Below are positions 10,311 through 23,000 of a stretch of 64,000 nucleotides of DNA, piece by piece. The position numbers were made by a program, and so were the translations under genes. Source of the DNA: Paracoccus tibetensis (GTDB lineage: Bacteria > Pseudomonadota > Alphaproteobacteria > Rhodobacterales > Rhodobacteraceae); contig NZ_FMVT01000011.1 of NCBI RefSeq assembly GCF_900102505.1, forward strand, positions 62,001 through 126,000, read 5' to 3'. Position 1 is the first letter of the stretch, and every line of letters begins with the position of its first letter. The notes under the pieces were generated by a model that was not told the origin of the DNA, ran no database searches, and saw only the letters and a program-made list of their open reading frames with translations.

Positions 10311-10690
10311 TACGCTTGCTCCTCGACTTGGCGCACCTTGATGGTGATTTCCGAAAACGGCTTCATGATCTTGCCGAACCGGCCACGCGCCCGCGGACGG
10401 CCGCGCTTCATCACCAGGTTCTTGCCGACCCAGGCTTCCGCGACGACCAGGTTGTCGACGTCGAGGCCGTGGTTGTTCTCGGCGTTCGCGATGGCGGACT
10501 GAAGGCATTTCTTCACGTCGCCGGCGATGCGCTTGTGCGAGAAGGTCAGGTCGGCCAGAGCCTTGTCGACCTTCTTGCCGCGGATCAGCTGGGCCACCAG
10601 GTTCAGCTTCTGCGGCGAGGTGCGAAGCATCTTCGTCTTGGCGAAGGCCTCGTTCTCCGCCACGCGGCGCGGATTGTTTTCCTTACCCAT
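10310..10690 (-). CDS. rplV: 50S ribosomal protein L22
   Basis: L22 contacts all 23S rRNA domains and its beta-hairpin lines the exit tunnel. The 126-residue protein has [20 protein letters not shown] and the C-terminal hairpin [20 protein letters not shown]. The tunnel-loop RPRARGR residues appear intact. Confidence 0.97.
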   Translation of the reverse strand: MGKENNPRRVAENEAFAKTKMLRTSPQKLNLVAQLIRGKKVDKALADLTFSHKRIAGDVKKCLQSAIANAENNHGLDVDNLVVAEAWVGKNLVMKRGRPRARGRFGKIMKPFSEITIKVRQVEEQA

Positions 10691-10695
10691 GACGA

Positions 10696-10974
10696 TTACT
10701 TCCTCTTGGCTTTCTTGTCCGCAGCGTGACCGTAATAGGTGCGCGTGGGCGAATATTCACCGAACTTCTGGCCGATCATCTCTTCGGAGACGTTCACCGG
10801 GATGTGCTTCTGCCCGTTGTAGACGCCGAAGGTCAGGCCGACGAATTGCGGCAGGATGGTCGAGCGACGCGACCAGATCTTGATGACATCGGATTTGCCC
10901 GACTCGCGAGCCTTCTCCGCCTTCTTGAGCACATAGGCGTCAACAAAGGGGCCTTTCCAAACAGAACGTGCCAT
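10696..10974 (-). CDS. rpsS: 30S ribosomal protein S19
   Basis: S19 lies in the head of the 30S subunit and pairs with S13. The 92-residue length and the sequence [37 protein letters not shown] and [19 protein letters not shown] match the family exactly. Confidence 0.98.
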   Translation of the reverse strand: MARSVWKGPFVDAYVLKKAEKARESGKSDVIKIWSRRSTILPQFVGLTFGVYNGQKHIPVNVSEEMIGQKFGEYSPTRTYYGHAADKKAKRK

Positions 10975-10977
10975 AGG

Positions 10978-11817
10978 TCAGCGCCCCTTCTTCTTCGCGT
11001 GACGCGAACGCAAGATGTACTTGTCGGTCGCCTTGTTGCTGCGGGTCTTCTTGCCCTTGGTGTCCTTGCCCCAGGGCGTGACCGGCGTGCGGCCACCCGA
11101 CGTGCGGCCCTCACCACCACCATGAGGGTGGTCGATCGGGTTCATCGCGACGCCGCGGACGCTCGGGCGGATGCCCTTGTGGCGGTTGCGGCCGGCTTTC
11201 CCGAGGTTCTGGTTCGAGTGGTCCGCGTTCGACACGGCGCCGATCGTGGCCATGCACTCCTGCCGGACCAGGCGCAGCTCGCCCGAGCTGAGGCGGATCT
11301 GGGCGTAGCCGCCGTCACGGCCGACGAACTGGGCGTAGGTGCCCGCCGAGCGCGCGATCTGGCCGCCCTTGCCGGGTTTCAGCTCGACGTTGTGGACGAT
11401 CGTGCCGATCGGCATGCCGCTGAAGGGCATGGCGTTGCCGGGCTTCACGTCGACCTTGGCGCCGGCGACGACCTTGTCACCCACCGCAAGACGCTGCGGG
11501 GCCAGGATGTAGGCCTGCGTGCCGTCCTCGTACTTCACCAGGGCGATGAAGGCGGTGCGGTTGGGGTCGTACTCGATCCGCTCGACCGTGGCCGAGATGT
11601 CGAACTTCGTGCGCTTGAAATCGACGATGCGATACAGGCGCTTCGCCCCGCCGCCTTGGCGGCGCATGGTGATCCGTCCGGTGTTGTTCCGTCCGCCCTT
11701 CTTCGTCAGACCCTCGGTGAGGGACTTGACCGGGCGGCCTTTCCAAAGCTCCGAACGGTCGATCAGAACCAGCCCGCGCTGGCCAGGCGTCGTCGGTTTA
11801 TACGACTTCAATGCCAT
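10978..11817 (-). CDS. rplB: 50S ribosomal protein L2
   Basis: L2 is needed for peptidyl transferase activity and subunit association. The 279-residue protein starts [18 protein letters not shown] and carries the catalytic-region signature [20 protein letters not shown] (residues about 215-235) including the conserved histidine of HPHGGGEG. The C-terminus is Lys/Arg-rich. Confidence 0.98.
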   Translation of the reverse strand: MALKSYKPTTPGQRGLVLIDRSELWKGRPVKSLTEGLTKKGGRNNTGRITMRRQGGGAKRLYRIVDFKRTKFDISATVERIEYDPNRTAFIALVKYEDGTQAYILAPQRLAVGDKVVAGAKVDVKPGNAMPFSGMPIGTIVHNVELKPGKGGQIARSAGTYAQFVGRDGGYAQIRLSSGELRLVRQECMATIGAVSNADHSNQNLGKAGRNRHKGIRPSVRGVAMNPIDHPHGGGEGRTSGGRTPVTPWGKDTKGKKTRSNKATDKYILRSRHAKKKGR

Positions 11818-11868
11818 CTTTCTGTCTTCCGTTGCTTTGGACCAGGATGGTCCGTTTCAGTCAAATGA

Positions 11869-11895
11869 TGCGGCCCCGGACAGGCCGGGGCCGCA
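11869..11895 (-). other. GC-rich hairpin in the rplW-rplB gap
   Basis: A perfect 11-bp stem, TGCGGCCCCGG (11869-11879) with CCGGGGCCGCA (11885-11895), has a 5-nt loop. It sits 16 nt after the rplW stop in a 94-nt gap. The minus-strand 3' flank is TCATTTGAC, not a real U tract. It could attenuate transcription between rplW and rplB or protect a processed RNA end. Confidence 0.45.
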
Positions 11896-11911
11896 GATTC
11901 GCGCTCACCTA

Positions 11912-12208
11912 TCAGAGACCGGTGGTCACGTCGATGGTGTTGCCCGCTTCCAGCGTGACATAGGCCTTCTTGACGTCGCTGCGACGGCCGGGCTGGCCGC
12001 GGAAGCGCTTGGTCTTGCCCTTGGTGATGGTCGTGTTGACCGCCTTCACCTTGACGCCGAACAGGGCCTCGACCGCATCCTTGATCTGCGGCTTGGAGGC
12101 GTCCTTCGACACCTGGAAGACGACACCGTTGTTCTCCGAGGTCAGCGTGGCCTTCTCGGTGATGATCGGCTTGACGATCACGTCGTAATGTTCAGCTTTC
12201 GCGCTCAT
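11912..12208 (-). CDS. rplW: 50S ribosomal protein L23
   Basis: L23 sits at the tunnel exit and is the docking site for trigger factor and SRP. The 98-residue protein has [15 protein letters not shown] and the [21 protein letters not shown]-terminal signature. The ATG overlaps the rplD stop by 4 nt (ATGA). Confidence 0.97.
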   Translation of the reverse strand: MSAKAEHYDVIVKPIITEKATLTSENNGVVFQVSKDASKPQIKDAVEALFGVKVKAVNTTITKGKTKRFRGQPGRRSDVKKAYVTLEAGNTIDVTTGL

Positions 12209-12825
12209 TTCAGGCGAGCCTCCAGAGCTTCGACCCCTGCGCGCGTGATCACCAGCGTGTCACGCTTGAGGATGTCATACACGTTGGCGCCCATCGACGG
12301 CAGGATGTCCACGCCCTCGATGTTGCGGGCGGCGCGGGCGAAGCCTTCGTTGACTTCGGCACCGTCGATCACCAGCACGCGCTTCCAGCCGTTTTCCTTG
12401 ACGGCCTTGGCGACGGCCGAGGTCTTGGCATCGGCGAGGTTCAGATCCTCGATGATGACCAGCTCACCCGCCGTGGCTTTCGCCGACAGCGCGTGACGCA
12501 GACCCAGGGCGCGGACCTTCTTGGGAAGATCGAACGCATGGCTGCGCGGGGTCGGACCCTTGTAGACGCCGCCGTGACGGAAGATCGGGGCCTTCTTGGA
12601 GCCGTGGCGTGCGCCGCCGGTGCCCTTCTGGCGATAGATCTTCTTCGTCGAGTAGCTCACGTCCGACTTGCCCAGGACCGAGTGCGTCCCGGCCTGCGCC
12701 TTGGCGCGCTGCCAGCGGACGACGCGCTGCAGGATGTCGCCGCGCGGCTCCAGCCCGAAGATGTCGTCGGCCAGCTCGATCGACCCGGCAGTGCCGGAAT
12801 CCAGCTTGATCACATCAAGTTTCAT
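12205..12825 (-). CDS. rplD: 50S ribosomal protein L4
   Basis: L4 lines the exit tunnel and, in E. coli, represses the S10 operon. The ATG start gives 206 residues ([18 protein letters not shown]). The tunnel loop [21 protein letters not shown] is intact at about residues 55-75 ([11 protein letters not shown]). The start shares one base with the rplC stop. Confidence 0.97.
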   Translation of the reverse strand: MKLDVIKLDSGTAGSIELADDIFGLEPRGDILQRVVRWQRAKAQAGTHSVLGKSDVSYSTKKIYRQKGTGGARHGSKKAPIFRHGGVYKGPTPRSHAFDLPKKVRALGLRHALSAKATAGELVIIEDLNLADAKTSAVAKAVKENGWKRVLVIDGAEVNEGFARAARNIEGVDILPSMGANVYDILKRDTLVITRAGVEALEARLK

Positions 12826-13715
12826 CACTTGTCTCCTTCCGGCGCGTCGTCGTTTCCGGCCGGAACGTCCGCGTTGGGATCGGCAGCTTCCTTGTCGGAC
12901 TGGATCGACGCCTCGGCCTCGGCCAGGGCGGCGGCTTCCTGCTCGGCGGCAAGGCGAGCGGCCTCTTCACGCGCGGCTTCCTCGGCGGCGGCCGCGGCGG
13001 CGGCGGCTTCCTCGGCCAGGCGCTTGGCTTCGTCGGCGGCCGAGCGCAGCGCGGCCGGGTAGATCACGTTCTCGGGCGTCGCCTTCTTGACGGCGTCCTT
13101 GATCGTGACCCAGCCACCCTTCGAGCCCGGAACCGAACCCTTGACCATGATCAGGCCGCGGTCGGCGTCGGTGCGGACGACCTGCAGGTTCTGCGTGGTG
13201 ACGCGAACGGCACCCAGATGACCCGCCATCTTCTTGCCCTTGAACACCTTGCCGGGGTCCTGGCACTGGCCGGTCGAGCCGTGCGAGCGGTGGCTGATCG
13301 ACACGCCGTGCGAGGCGCGCAGGCCGCCGAAGTTGTGACGCTTCATGGCGCCCGCAAAGCCCTTACCGATCGAGGTGCCGGCGATGTCCACGTACTGACC
13401 CGCGAAGTAGTGGTCAGCGGTGATCTCTTCACCGACATTGATCAGGTTCTCTTCGGCGACGCGGAACTCGGCGATCTTGCGCTTGGGCGCGACCGAGGCC
13501 TTGGCGAAGTGGCCGCGCATCGCGGCGGTCGTGCGCTTGGCCTTGGCAACGCCGGCGCCCAGTTGGACGGCGGTGTAGCCATCGGTCGCGGCGGTGCGCT
13601 GCGCGATGACCTGAAGGCCGTCCAGCTGCAGGACGGTGACGGGAACCTGACGGCCATCCTCGAGGAACAGACGCGTCATGCCCAGTTTCTTGGCGATAAC
13701 ACCAGTACGCAACAT
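12825..13715 (-). CDS. rplC: 50S ribosomal protein L3 with long charged C-terminal tail
   Basis: L3 is a primary 23S rRNA-binding protein next to the peptidyl transferase centre. Residues 1-226 hold the full L3 fold: [13 protein letters not shown] at the N-terminus, the [22 protein letters not shown] loop and the [18 protein letters not shown] signature. Residues from about 227 to 296 are an extra Ala/Glu-rich, helix-prone tail ending in an Asp/Pro/Gly-rich segment; E. coli L3 has 209 residues and no such tail. Related tails occur in some alphaproteobacteria. No frameshift is visible, and the coupled rplD start follows directly. Confidence 0.95.
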   Translation of the reverse strand: MLRTGVIAKKLGMTRLFLEDGRQVPVTVLQLDGLQVIAQRTAATDGYTAVQLGAGVAKAKRTTAAMRGHFAKASVAPKRKIAEFRVAEENLINVGEEITADHYFAGQYVDIAGTSIGKGFAGAMKRHNFGGLRASHGVSISHRSHGSTGQCQDPGKVFKGKKMAGHLGAVRVTTQNLQVVRTDADRGLIMVKGSVPGSKGGWVTIKDAVKKATPENVIYPAALRSAADEAKRLAEEAAAAAAAAEEAAREEAARLAAEQEAAALAEAEASIQSDKEAADPNADVPAGNDDAPEGDK

Positions 13716-13726
13716 GTCGTGCCTCC

Positions 13727-14035
13727 TCAGACCTTGATCTCGACATCCACGCCGGCGGCGAGGTCGAGCTTCATGAGGGCGTCAACGGTCTGCGGGGTCG
13801 GATCGACGATGTCCAGCAGACGCTTGTGCGTGCGGATCTCCCACTGGTCGCGCGACTTCTTGTCGATGTGCGGACCACGGAGAACCGTGAATTTCTCGAT
13901 CTTGTTCGGCAGCGGAATCGGGCCGCGGACGGTCGCGCCGGTGCGCTTGGCCGTGTTCACGATCTCCTGCGTGCTGGATTCCAGGACGCGGTAATCGAAG
14001 GCCTTTAGCCGGATGCGGATATTCTGGCTTTGCAT
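13727..14035 (-). CDS. rpsJ: 30S ribosomal protein S10
   Basis: S10 is in the 30S head and also works with NusB in antitermination. The start [18 protein letters not shown] gives 102 residues, the normal size. An AGAGGG site lies 7 nt before this ATG; the in-frame ATG two codons earlier would overlap it, so it is not preferred. Signatures are [19 protein letters not shown] and [13 protein letters not shown]. It is the first gene of the S10 operon. Confidence 0.97.
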   Translation of the reverse strand: MQSQNIRIRLKAFDYRVLESSTQEIVNTAKRTGATVRGPIPLPNKIEKFTVLRGPHIDKKSRDQWEIRTHKRLLDIVDPTPQTVDALMKLDLAAGVDVEIKV

Positions 14036-14190
14036 AGTCATCCCTCTGGCGGGGAGTTCCAGTTGAGAGGCTGACAGCGCACCATGCCCCGCCAGCGTCG
14101 AACCGTCTAAATAAGAGCAGGCCGCCCGAATGATGGCGGCCCTGCACAAAGCGACCGAATCCCTCGTGCGAAGGACGGCGGCGATGCGGG

Positions 14191-14219
14191 CTTTTCCTCG
14201 ATTGGCGGCCGGGTGTCAA
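14191..14219 (-). promoter_or_regulatory. Promoter candidate for the S10 operon
   Basis: Perfect TTGACA on the minus strand (14214-14219) is followed by a 17-nt spacer and GAAAAG (14191-14196). The predicted transcript start is about 150 nt before rpsJ, leaving room for a regulatory leader. The -10 element is poor, so confidence is moderate. Confidence 0.45.
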
Positions 14220-14302
14220 GGGCAAGGCGGCCAAGGTATGCGGCTTCCGGTCCCGTCGGCCTGCATGGCGCCGTCAAGGCGCCCCGCACCCTTCCGCCAA
14301 GG

Positions 14303-14330
14303 AAAAAGGCCGCCCCGTGGGGCGGCCTTT
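14303..14330 (-). terminator. Terminator after tuf
   Basis: AAAGGCCGCCCC pairs with GGGGCGGCCTTT across a 4-nt loop. On the minus strand the stem runs into TTTTTCC. It lies 23 nt past the tuf stop codon, so tuf transcription should end here, before the separate S10 promoter. Confidence 0.8.
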
Positions 14331-14352
14331 CGCGTGGTCGCTGTGGCTCAGA

Positions 14353-15528
<1,176 letters not shown>

Positions 15529-15589
15529 GTGGGCCTCCTGGATACCGCGGGGCATGGCGTGACGGCCCCGGATTTGACGTGCGCTGCGA

Positions 15590-15616
15590 TCTATAAGGGC
15601 GGCGGGGAAAAATCAA
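15590..15616 (-). promoter_or_regulatory. Promoter for tuf
   Basis: On the minus strand TTGATT (15611-15616) and TATAGA (15590-15595) are spaced by 15 nt; shifting the -35 to the overlapping CTTGAT gives 16 nt. The -10 is the best match to consensus in this part of the window. It lies about 62 nt before the tuf start. Confidence 0.55.
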
Positions 15617-15731
15617 GGGCGCGCCGACGCCTGCCGCTGTTTGCCCCGGCGCCGGAACCGCGGGGCGGAACGCACGTTCGGTCGCGGTGCCGCGGACGCC
15701 GGACGTCCGCGCGGACAGAGGAGGAATCCCG

Positions 15732-16586
15732 ATGAGTTTAATGAAGAGCCTCGTGCGAGTCGCAGCCGGCGTGGCGCTGGCCAAGGGCCTCGGCTCGGCC
15801 ATGCGCCAGCATCAGGGCCAGCAGCCCGGGCAGGCCCCGCGGCAGGGCGGCGGCCTGCTGAACGACATTCTTGGCAACAACACCACCGGCCAGGGCGCTG
15901 GTCTCGGTGACCTGCTGGGCCGGCTCGGCGGCAGCTTGGGCGGCGGCGGCATGGATAGCGGCACGGGCACGGGCACAGGCACTGGCATGGGCGGCGGCCT
16001 GAGCGGCGGCCGCGGTCGTGGCGGCCTTGGCGGGTTGCTGGACGGGCTCGGCGGCGGCGGCGGAAGCTCGGGTGGCGGCCTGCGGGACATCCTGGCAGGC
16101 GCGCTCGGCGGCAGCATGGCGGGGGGCCTCGCGCAGAAGGACTCGCAGCCTGCCAACGACGCCAGCTTCGGCCAGGTTCTCGACGACGCGGTCGAGCATG
16201 GCGGCGAGCCGACGATCGCGCCCACGCCCGAGCAGAACGCGCTGGCCGGTCTGATGCTGCGCGCCATGATCCAGGCCGCCAAGGCCGACGGCCGGATCGA
16301 CGAGGGCGAGCGCGCGCGCCTGACCCAGCATATCGGCGAGGATCTGGACGCGGACGAGCAGCAGTTCATCCGCACGCAGATGGCCGCGCCCGTCGATGCG
16401 GCGGCGCTGGCCGCCGACGTGCCGCGGGGTCTTGAGGCGCAGGTCTACCTGATGTCGCTTCTGGCCATCGAGCTGGAGGACGAGGCTGAGAAGACCTATC
16501 TGCGCGAGCTTGCGAGCCATCTGCGTTTGGACGCCGCACGGGTTGATGCGCTGCACCGCCAGGTCGGGGCGCCCACGCTGAACTGA
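15732..16586 (+). CDS. TerB-like/DUF533 protein with glycine-rich linker
   Basis: The start [19 protein letters not shown] follows GAGGAGG and gives 284 residues. Residues about 1-30 form a short hydrophobic helix. Residues about 55-140 are very Gly-rich, with a GTGTGTGM run encoded by a GGCACG-like repeat. The C-terminal 120 residues match the DUF533/TerB-like helical domain: [21 protein letters not shown], then [10 protein letters not shown] and a final [11 protein letters not shown]. The biochemical role of this family is unknown; the acidic DGRIDEGE segment resembles metal-binding TerB. A longer start 15 codons earlier lacks a ribosome site. Confidence 0.85.
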   Translation: MSLMKSLVRVAAGVALAKGLGSAMRQHQGQQPGQAPRQGGGLLNDILGNNTTGQGAGLGDLLGRLGGSLGGGGMDSGTGTGTGTGMGGGLSGGRGRGGLGGLLDGLGGGGGSSGGGLRDILAGALGGSMAGGLAQKDSQPANDASFGQVLDDAVEHGGEPTIAPTPEQNALAGLMLRAMIQAAKADGRIDEGERARLTQHIGEDLDADEQQFIRTQMAAPVDAAALAADVPRGLEAQVYLMSLLAIELEDEAEKTYLRELASHLRLDAARVDALHRQVGAPTLN

Positions 16587-16677
16587 GGCCGAAGACCGGC
16601 CGCGGCAGGCTGCACCCGGCCTGCCGCACACCACGCCCCGCGCCGACGGCGACAGGGCCGTCAACGAAAGAGATCCG

Positions 16678-17582
16678 ATGTCCGACACACCTCCGAACCC
16701 GCCCTTCCGCAGCGGCGCGCTGGACCAGCCGCGCATGATCCATCCCGACTTCCCCGAGCAGCACCAGCCCGCGCCGGGCCTTGCCACGCGCATGGACCCG
16801 CTGCCCGACCACGGCGAGGAAAGCTATCGCGGCTCGGGCCGGCTGAAGGGCAAGCGGGCGCTGATCACCGGCGGCGACAGCGGCATCGGCGCCGCCGCCG
16901 CCATCGCCTTTGCCCGCGAGGGCGCGGATGTTGCCATCAGCTACCTGCCTGACGAGCAGGAGGACGCCGACCGCGTGATCGCCGCCATCGAGGCGGAGGG
17001 CCGGCGCGCCGCCGCCCTGCCCGGCGACATCCGCGACGAGGGTTTCTGCAAGGAGATGGTGGAAAGCGCCGTCTCGCAGCTGGGCGGGCTGGGCGTTCTG
17101 GTGAACAATGCCGGGCGCCAGCAGTACTGCCACCGGCTCGAGGATCTCGCATCCGAGGATTTCGACGCGACGATGAAGGTGAATGTCTATGCGCCCTTCT
17201 GGATCACCAAGGCGGCGCTGCCGCATATGGGCACGGGCGGGTCGATCATCATCACCTCGTCGGTGCAGGCCAAGTCGCCGGCCGGGCATCTCTTCGACTA
17301 TGCGCAGAGCAAGGCGGCCAACGTCGCCTTCGCGCAGTCGCTGGCCAAGCAGCTGGCCCCGCGCGGCATCCGCGTGAACGCCGTATGTCCCGGCCCGTTC
17401 TGGACGCCGTTGCAGATCAGCGGCGGGCAGACCCCCGAGAAGGCGCAGCAGCACGGCGCCAGCCAGCCGCTCGGCCGTCCCGGCCAGCCGGTGGAAATCG
17501 CGCCGATCTACGTCCTGCTGGCTTCGGACGAGGGCAGCTATCTGACCGGCGAGTTCTTCGGCGCGGTCGGGGGCAGCGGCCT

Positions 17583-17586
<4 letters not shown>
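16678..17586 (+). CDS. Short-chain dehydrogenase, YghA/YdaD type
   Basis: An NAD(P)-dependent oxidoreductase of the subgroup with a long N-terminal extension. Of 302 residues, the first 55 are Pro-rich ([20 protein letters not shown]), followed by the Rossmann motif TGGDSGIG near residue 62, NNAG near 142, and the catalytic YAQSK motif near 207. The family is linked to general stress and aldehyde/sugar-alcohol reduction, but the substrate is unknown. The stop codon overlaps the convergent parC stop by 4 nt. Confidence 0.9.
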
Positions 17587-19844
<2,258 letters not shown>

Positions 19845-19974
19845 GGCGTCTGGATAGGGTGCGGCGATGCATCGGTCCAGATGCAAATGCGGCCGGCCGG
19901 AACGGGCGCGGCGGCCATGCGTTGGGCGCTCAGGGACCTGCCCGGCTTCGGGCGACACGACATTCGGGGGCAAG

Positions 19975-20517
19975 ATGTTGAGACTGCCGGTTCTATTGCT
20001 GGTGACGATGGCCGGGATCATCGGCGCCATGCTCATCTGGGGCGACGGCGACCTGCGCGCCGACCGCAGACCCGCCCCCGCCCCGACCGTCGCCGCCGCG
20101 CCCGAAGCGGAGGCCGTGCCCGAGCCGCAACAGGACCTGACCGCCGCGGCCGCCGCGGACGAGATCGCCGCCGTGCCCGAGGACGCGCCGCCCCCTGAGA
20201 CGGCAGAGGCACCGCCCGCCGAGCAGGCCGGGGGGATCGAGCGTTTCGCCGGCCCCACGCTTCAGGTCTCGCCCGAGTTCGCGGACCAGACGGACGCCCC
20301 GGCCGAAGCGGGCGAGGCGTCGCTCTGGGTGACGGCGACGCGCCTCAACATGCGGGCAGCGCCCAGTTCCGGCGCGAGCGTCGTCACCGGCCTCGACGGC
20401 GGCACCGGGCTGGTGCCCCTCGGCCCGACGGACGGAGACTGGGTCGAGGTCCGCGCCCCCTCCGGCCAGACCGGCTACGTCTCGAGCCAGTTCGTCACCA
20501 CCGCCCCGCCGCAATGA
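19975..20517 (+). CDS. Membrane-anchored SH3 domain protein
   Basis: A 180-residue protein with one N-terminal hydrophobic helix (residues 2-20, [19 protein letters not shown]) that is a signal anchor or signal peptide. A Pro/Ala/Glu-rich linker (residues about 28-95) leads to a C-terminal bacterial SH3 (SH3b) domain from [19 protein letters not shown] to GYVSSQFV. Such domains usually bind cell-wall peptides in the periplasm. The stop overlaps the next SDR gene by 4 nt (ATGA), so they are co-translated. Confidence 0.85.
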   Translation: MLRLPVLLLVTMAGIIGAMLIWGDGDLRADRRPAPAPTVAAAPEAEAVPEPQQDLTAAAAADEIAAVPEDAPPPETAEAPPAEQAGGIERFAGPTLQVSPEFADQTDAPAEAGEASLWVTATRLNMRAAPSSGASVVTGLDGGTGLVPLGPTDGDWVEVRAPSGQTGYVSSQFVTTAPPQ

Positions 20518-21338
20518 CGCCGAAAGGCCGCGTCCTTGTCACCGGCTGCTCGTCCGGGATCGGTCTCGATGCCGCGCGCCGCCTAACGGCCGAGGGCTGG
20601 AGGGTCGTCGCCACCTGCCGCCGCCCCGAGGACATCGCGGCGCGGCAGGCCGAGGGGATGGATTGCCTGCATCTGGACCTGGCGGATGAGGCAAGCGTCA
20701 CCGCCTGCGCCGAGGCCGCGCTGGCCGCCGGCCCCGTGGACGCGCTGGTCAACAACGCCGCCTTCGCCCTGCCCGGCGCGGTCGAGGACATGCCCCGCGG
20801 CGCCCTGCGCGCGATCTTCGAGGTGAACCTCTTCGGCACCCACGACCTGACCCGCCGGCTGATCCCGCAGCTGCGCCAGCGCGGCGGGCGCATCGTCAAC
20901 ATCAGCTCGGTCCTCGGCCTCGTCGGCATCCCCTGGCGCGGACCCTATGTCGCCACGAAGTTCGCGCTGGAGGGGCTGACCGACGTCCTGCGGCTGGAGA
21001 TGCACGGCACCGGCGTCGAGGTCGTCCTGATCGAGCCCGGTCCGATCACCAGCCGCATCCGCGAGAACGCCATTCCCCATTTCGAGCGATGGGTGGACTG
21101 GCGCGGCAGCCCGCGCGCCGAGCAATACTGCGCGAGCCTGCTGAAGCGCCTCTATGAGCCCTCCGGCAAGGACCGGTTCGAGCTGCCGCCCTCGGCCGTG
21201 TCGGACCGCATCCTGGCGGCCCTGACGGCGGCCAGGCCGGCCCCGCGCTACTATGTCACGGCCCCCACGCGCATTTCCGGCGTGGCGCGGCGGCTTCTTC
21301 CGACCCGCGCTCTGGACTGGTTCGCGCGGCGCAACTAG
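20514..21338 (+). CDS. Classical short-chain dehydrogenase
   Basis: A 274-residue NAD(P)-dependent oxidoreductase. The cofactor motif TGCSSGIG is at about residues 9-16, NNAA near 79, the catalytic serine in NISSVLG near 128, and YVATK near 143-147. The extended C-terminus (residues 200-274) with basic residues resembles subgroup members acting on lipids or steroids, but the substrate cannot be told. It is translationally coupled to the SH3 protein. Confidence 0.9.
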   Translation: MTPKGRVLVTGCSSGIGLDAARRLTAEGWRVVATCRRPEDIAARQAEGMDCLHLDLADEASVTACAEAALAAGPVDALVNNAAFALPGAVEDMPRGALRAIFEVNLFGTHDLTRRLIPQLRQRGGRIVNISSVLGLVGIPWRGPYVATKFALEGLTDVLRLEMHGTGVEVVLIEPGPITSRIRENAIPHFERWVDWRGSPRAEQYCASLLKRLYEPSGKDRFELPPSAVSDRILAALTAARPAPRYYVTAPTRISGVARRLLPTRALDWFARRN

Positions 21339-21363
21339 GTTCACCCGCGAAAGGCGGTCCCTG

Positions 21364-21564
21364 ATGCAAGACAGAACCCTCATGATCCTCAGCATGGTCC
21401 TGATCGGCGGGGTCATCGCGATCCTGCTGACCGGCATCGGAGGCTTCGCCAAGGGCGGCGAGTTCAACCGCAAGCACGGCAACCGGATGATGCGCTGGCG
21501 GCTCTACGCCCAGGCCTTCGCCATCGTGGTGATGCTGGGCTATGTCTGGTGGAGGGCGAACTGA
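21364..21564 (+). CDS. HIG1-domain twin-transmembrane protein
   Basis: A 66-residue membrane protein with two hydrophobic helices (about residues 6-24 and 45-63) separated by GGEFNRKHGNRMMRWRLYAQ. The RMMRWRLYAQA segment is the hypoxia-induced-gene-1 (HIG1) signature; mitochondrial relatives are associated with cytochrome oxidase. The stop shares one base with the start of the cobalamin adenosyltransferase gene, a pairing I know from related Rhodobacteraceae. Confidence 0.85.
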   Translation: MQDRTLMILSMVLIGGVIAILLTGIGGFAKGGEFNRKHGNRMMRWRLYAQAFAIVVMLGYVWWRAN

Positions 21565-22136
21565 TGGTCGTCCTGAACCGCATCTACACCCGCACCGGCG
21601 ACAAGGGCGACACGGCGCTGTCGGATGGCAGCCGCGTCGCCAAGCACGATCCGCGCGTCGAGGCCTATGGCACGGTGGACGAGTTGAACGCGACCCTCGG
21701 CCTCTGCCGCCTGCACGCGGACGGCGATCTGGCCGCGCAGCTCTCGGTGATCCAGAACGACCTGTTCGATCTGGGCGCGGACCTCTCGCGCCCGAACATG
21801 GCGGCGGACGACGAGGCCGGCTACCCGGTCCTGCGGATCATCGACGCGCAGGTGGACCGTTTGGAGGCCGAGATCGACGCGATGAACGCCCGCCTGACGC
21901 CGCTTCGCAGCTTCATCCTGCCCGGCGGCAGCGCGCTGGCCGCTCATCTGCACCTTGCCCGCACCGTCTGCCGCCGCGCCGAGCGGCGCGCGACCGAGCT
22001 GCTGGCCGGGGGCGACGTGAACGCGGCGGCCATCCGCTACCTCAACCGGCTGTCCGACTGGCTCTTCGTCGCGGGCCGCATCGCCAACGAGGACGGGGCG
22101 TCGGACATCCTCTGGGTGCCGGGCGCCAGCCGCTGA
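21564..22136 (+). CDS. pduO: PduO-type ATP:cob(I)alamin adenosyltransferase
   Basis: Transfers the adenosyl group of ATP to cob(I)alamin to make coenzyme B12. The 190-residue protein starts MVVLNRIYTRTGDKGDTAL, where TRTGDKGDT is the ATP-binding motif, and has YGTVDELNA and the C-terminal RLSDWLFVAGRIAN motif. It belongs to the PduO/MMAB trimeric family, unrelated to CobA. Start and upstream stop share one base (TGATG). Confidence 0.95.
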   Translation: MVVLNRIYTRTGDKGDTALSDGSRVAKHDPRVEAYGTVDELNATLGLCRLHADGDLAAQLSVIQNDLFDLGADLSRPNMAADDEAGYPVLRIIDAQVDRLEAEIDAMNARLTPLRSFILPGGSALAAHLHLARTVCRRAERRATELLAGGDVNAAAIRYLNRLSDWLFVAGRIANEDGASDILWVPGASR

Positions 22137-22241
22137 ACGGCGCAAACGCTGCGTCGCCGTGACGCTTTTGTTCTGTCGCTCGGGTCCGGCTCTGGCTAAC
22201 GTCCCGAACCGAAAGATGACGCAACCAAGGGAGAGAGGCGC

Positions 22242-23000
22242 ATGAAAGTCCTCGTGCCAGTCAAGCGCGTGATCGACTACAACGTGAAGGCCCGCGTGAA
22301 GGCGGACGGGTCGGGGGTCGATCTGGCCAACGTGAAGATGTCGATGAACCCCTTCGACGAGATCGCCGTCGAAGAGGCGATCCGGCTGAAGGAAAAGGGC
22401 GTGGCGACCGAGATCGTCGCCGTGTCCATCGGCGTGAAGCAGGCGCAGGAAACGCTGCGCACGGCACTGGCCATGGGCGCGGACCGCGCGATCCTGGTCA
22501 TCGCCGCCGACGACGTCCACCAGGACATCGAGCCGCTGGCCGTCGCCAAGATCCTCAAGGCCGTGATCGCCGAGGAGGCGCCGCAGCTGGTCATCGCCGG
22601 CAAGCAGGCCATCGACAACGACATGAACGCGACCGGCCAGATGCTCGCCGCGCTGCTCGGCTGGAGCCAGGCGACCTTCGCCAGCAAGATCGAGATCTCG
22701 GGCGAGACGGCTCAGGTCACGCGCGAGATCGACGGGGGCCTGCAGACCATCGAGGTCAAGCTGCCCACCATCGTCACCGCCGACCTGCGCCTGAACGAGC
22801 CGCGCTACGCCTCGCTGCCGAATATCATGAAGGCGAAGAAGAAGCCGCTGGATGAGAAGACGGCCGCCGACTACGGCGTCGACGTGACGCCGCGCCTGAC
22901 GATCGTGAAGACGCGCGAGCCCGAGGGCCGCAAGGCCGGGATCAAGGTCGGCTCGGTGGACGAGCTGGTGACGAAACTGAAAGAAGCGGGGGTGGTGTGA
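22242..23000 (+). CDS. etfB: Electron transfer flavoprotein subunit beta
   Basis: With EtfA it carries electrons from acyl-CoA dehydrogenases to ETF-ubiquinone oxidoreductase. The 252-residue protein starts [19 protein letters not shown] and has the [25 protein letters not shown] segment ([12 protein letters not shown]) and the recognition-loop region [11 protein letters not shown] near residue 198. The [12 protein letters not shown] site precedes the ATG. It opens an etfBA operon. Confidence 0.97.
   Translation: MKVLVPVKRVIDYNVKARVKADGSGVDLANVKMSMNPFDEIAVEEAIRLKEKGVATEIVAVSIGVKQAQETLRTALAMGADRAILVIAADDVHQDIEPLAVAKILKAVIAEEAPQLVIAGKQAIDNDMNATGQMLAALLGWSQATFASKIEISGETAQVTREIDGGLQTIEVKLPTIVTADLRLNEPRYASLPNIMKAKKKPLDEKTAADYGVDVTPRLTIVKTREPEGRKAGIKVGSVDELVTKLKEAGVV

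Noticed and set aside
19845..20258. N-terminal extension of ParC by 138 residues
   Set aside because: It would cover the divergent promoter region and the SH3 gene; the conserved ParC sequence begins soon after the ATG at 19844.
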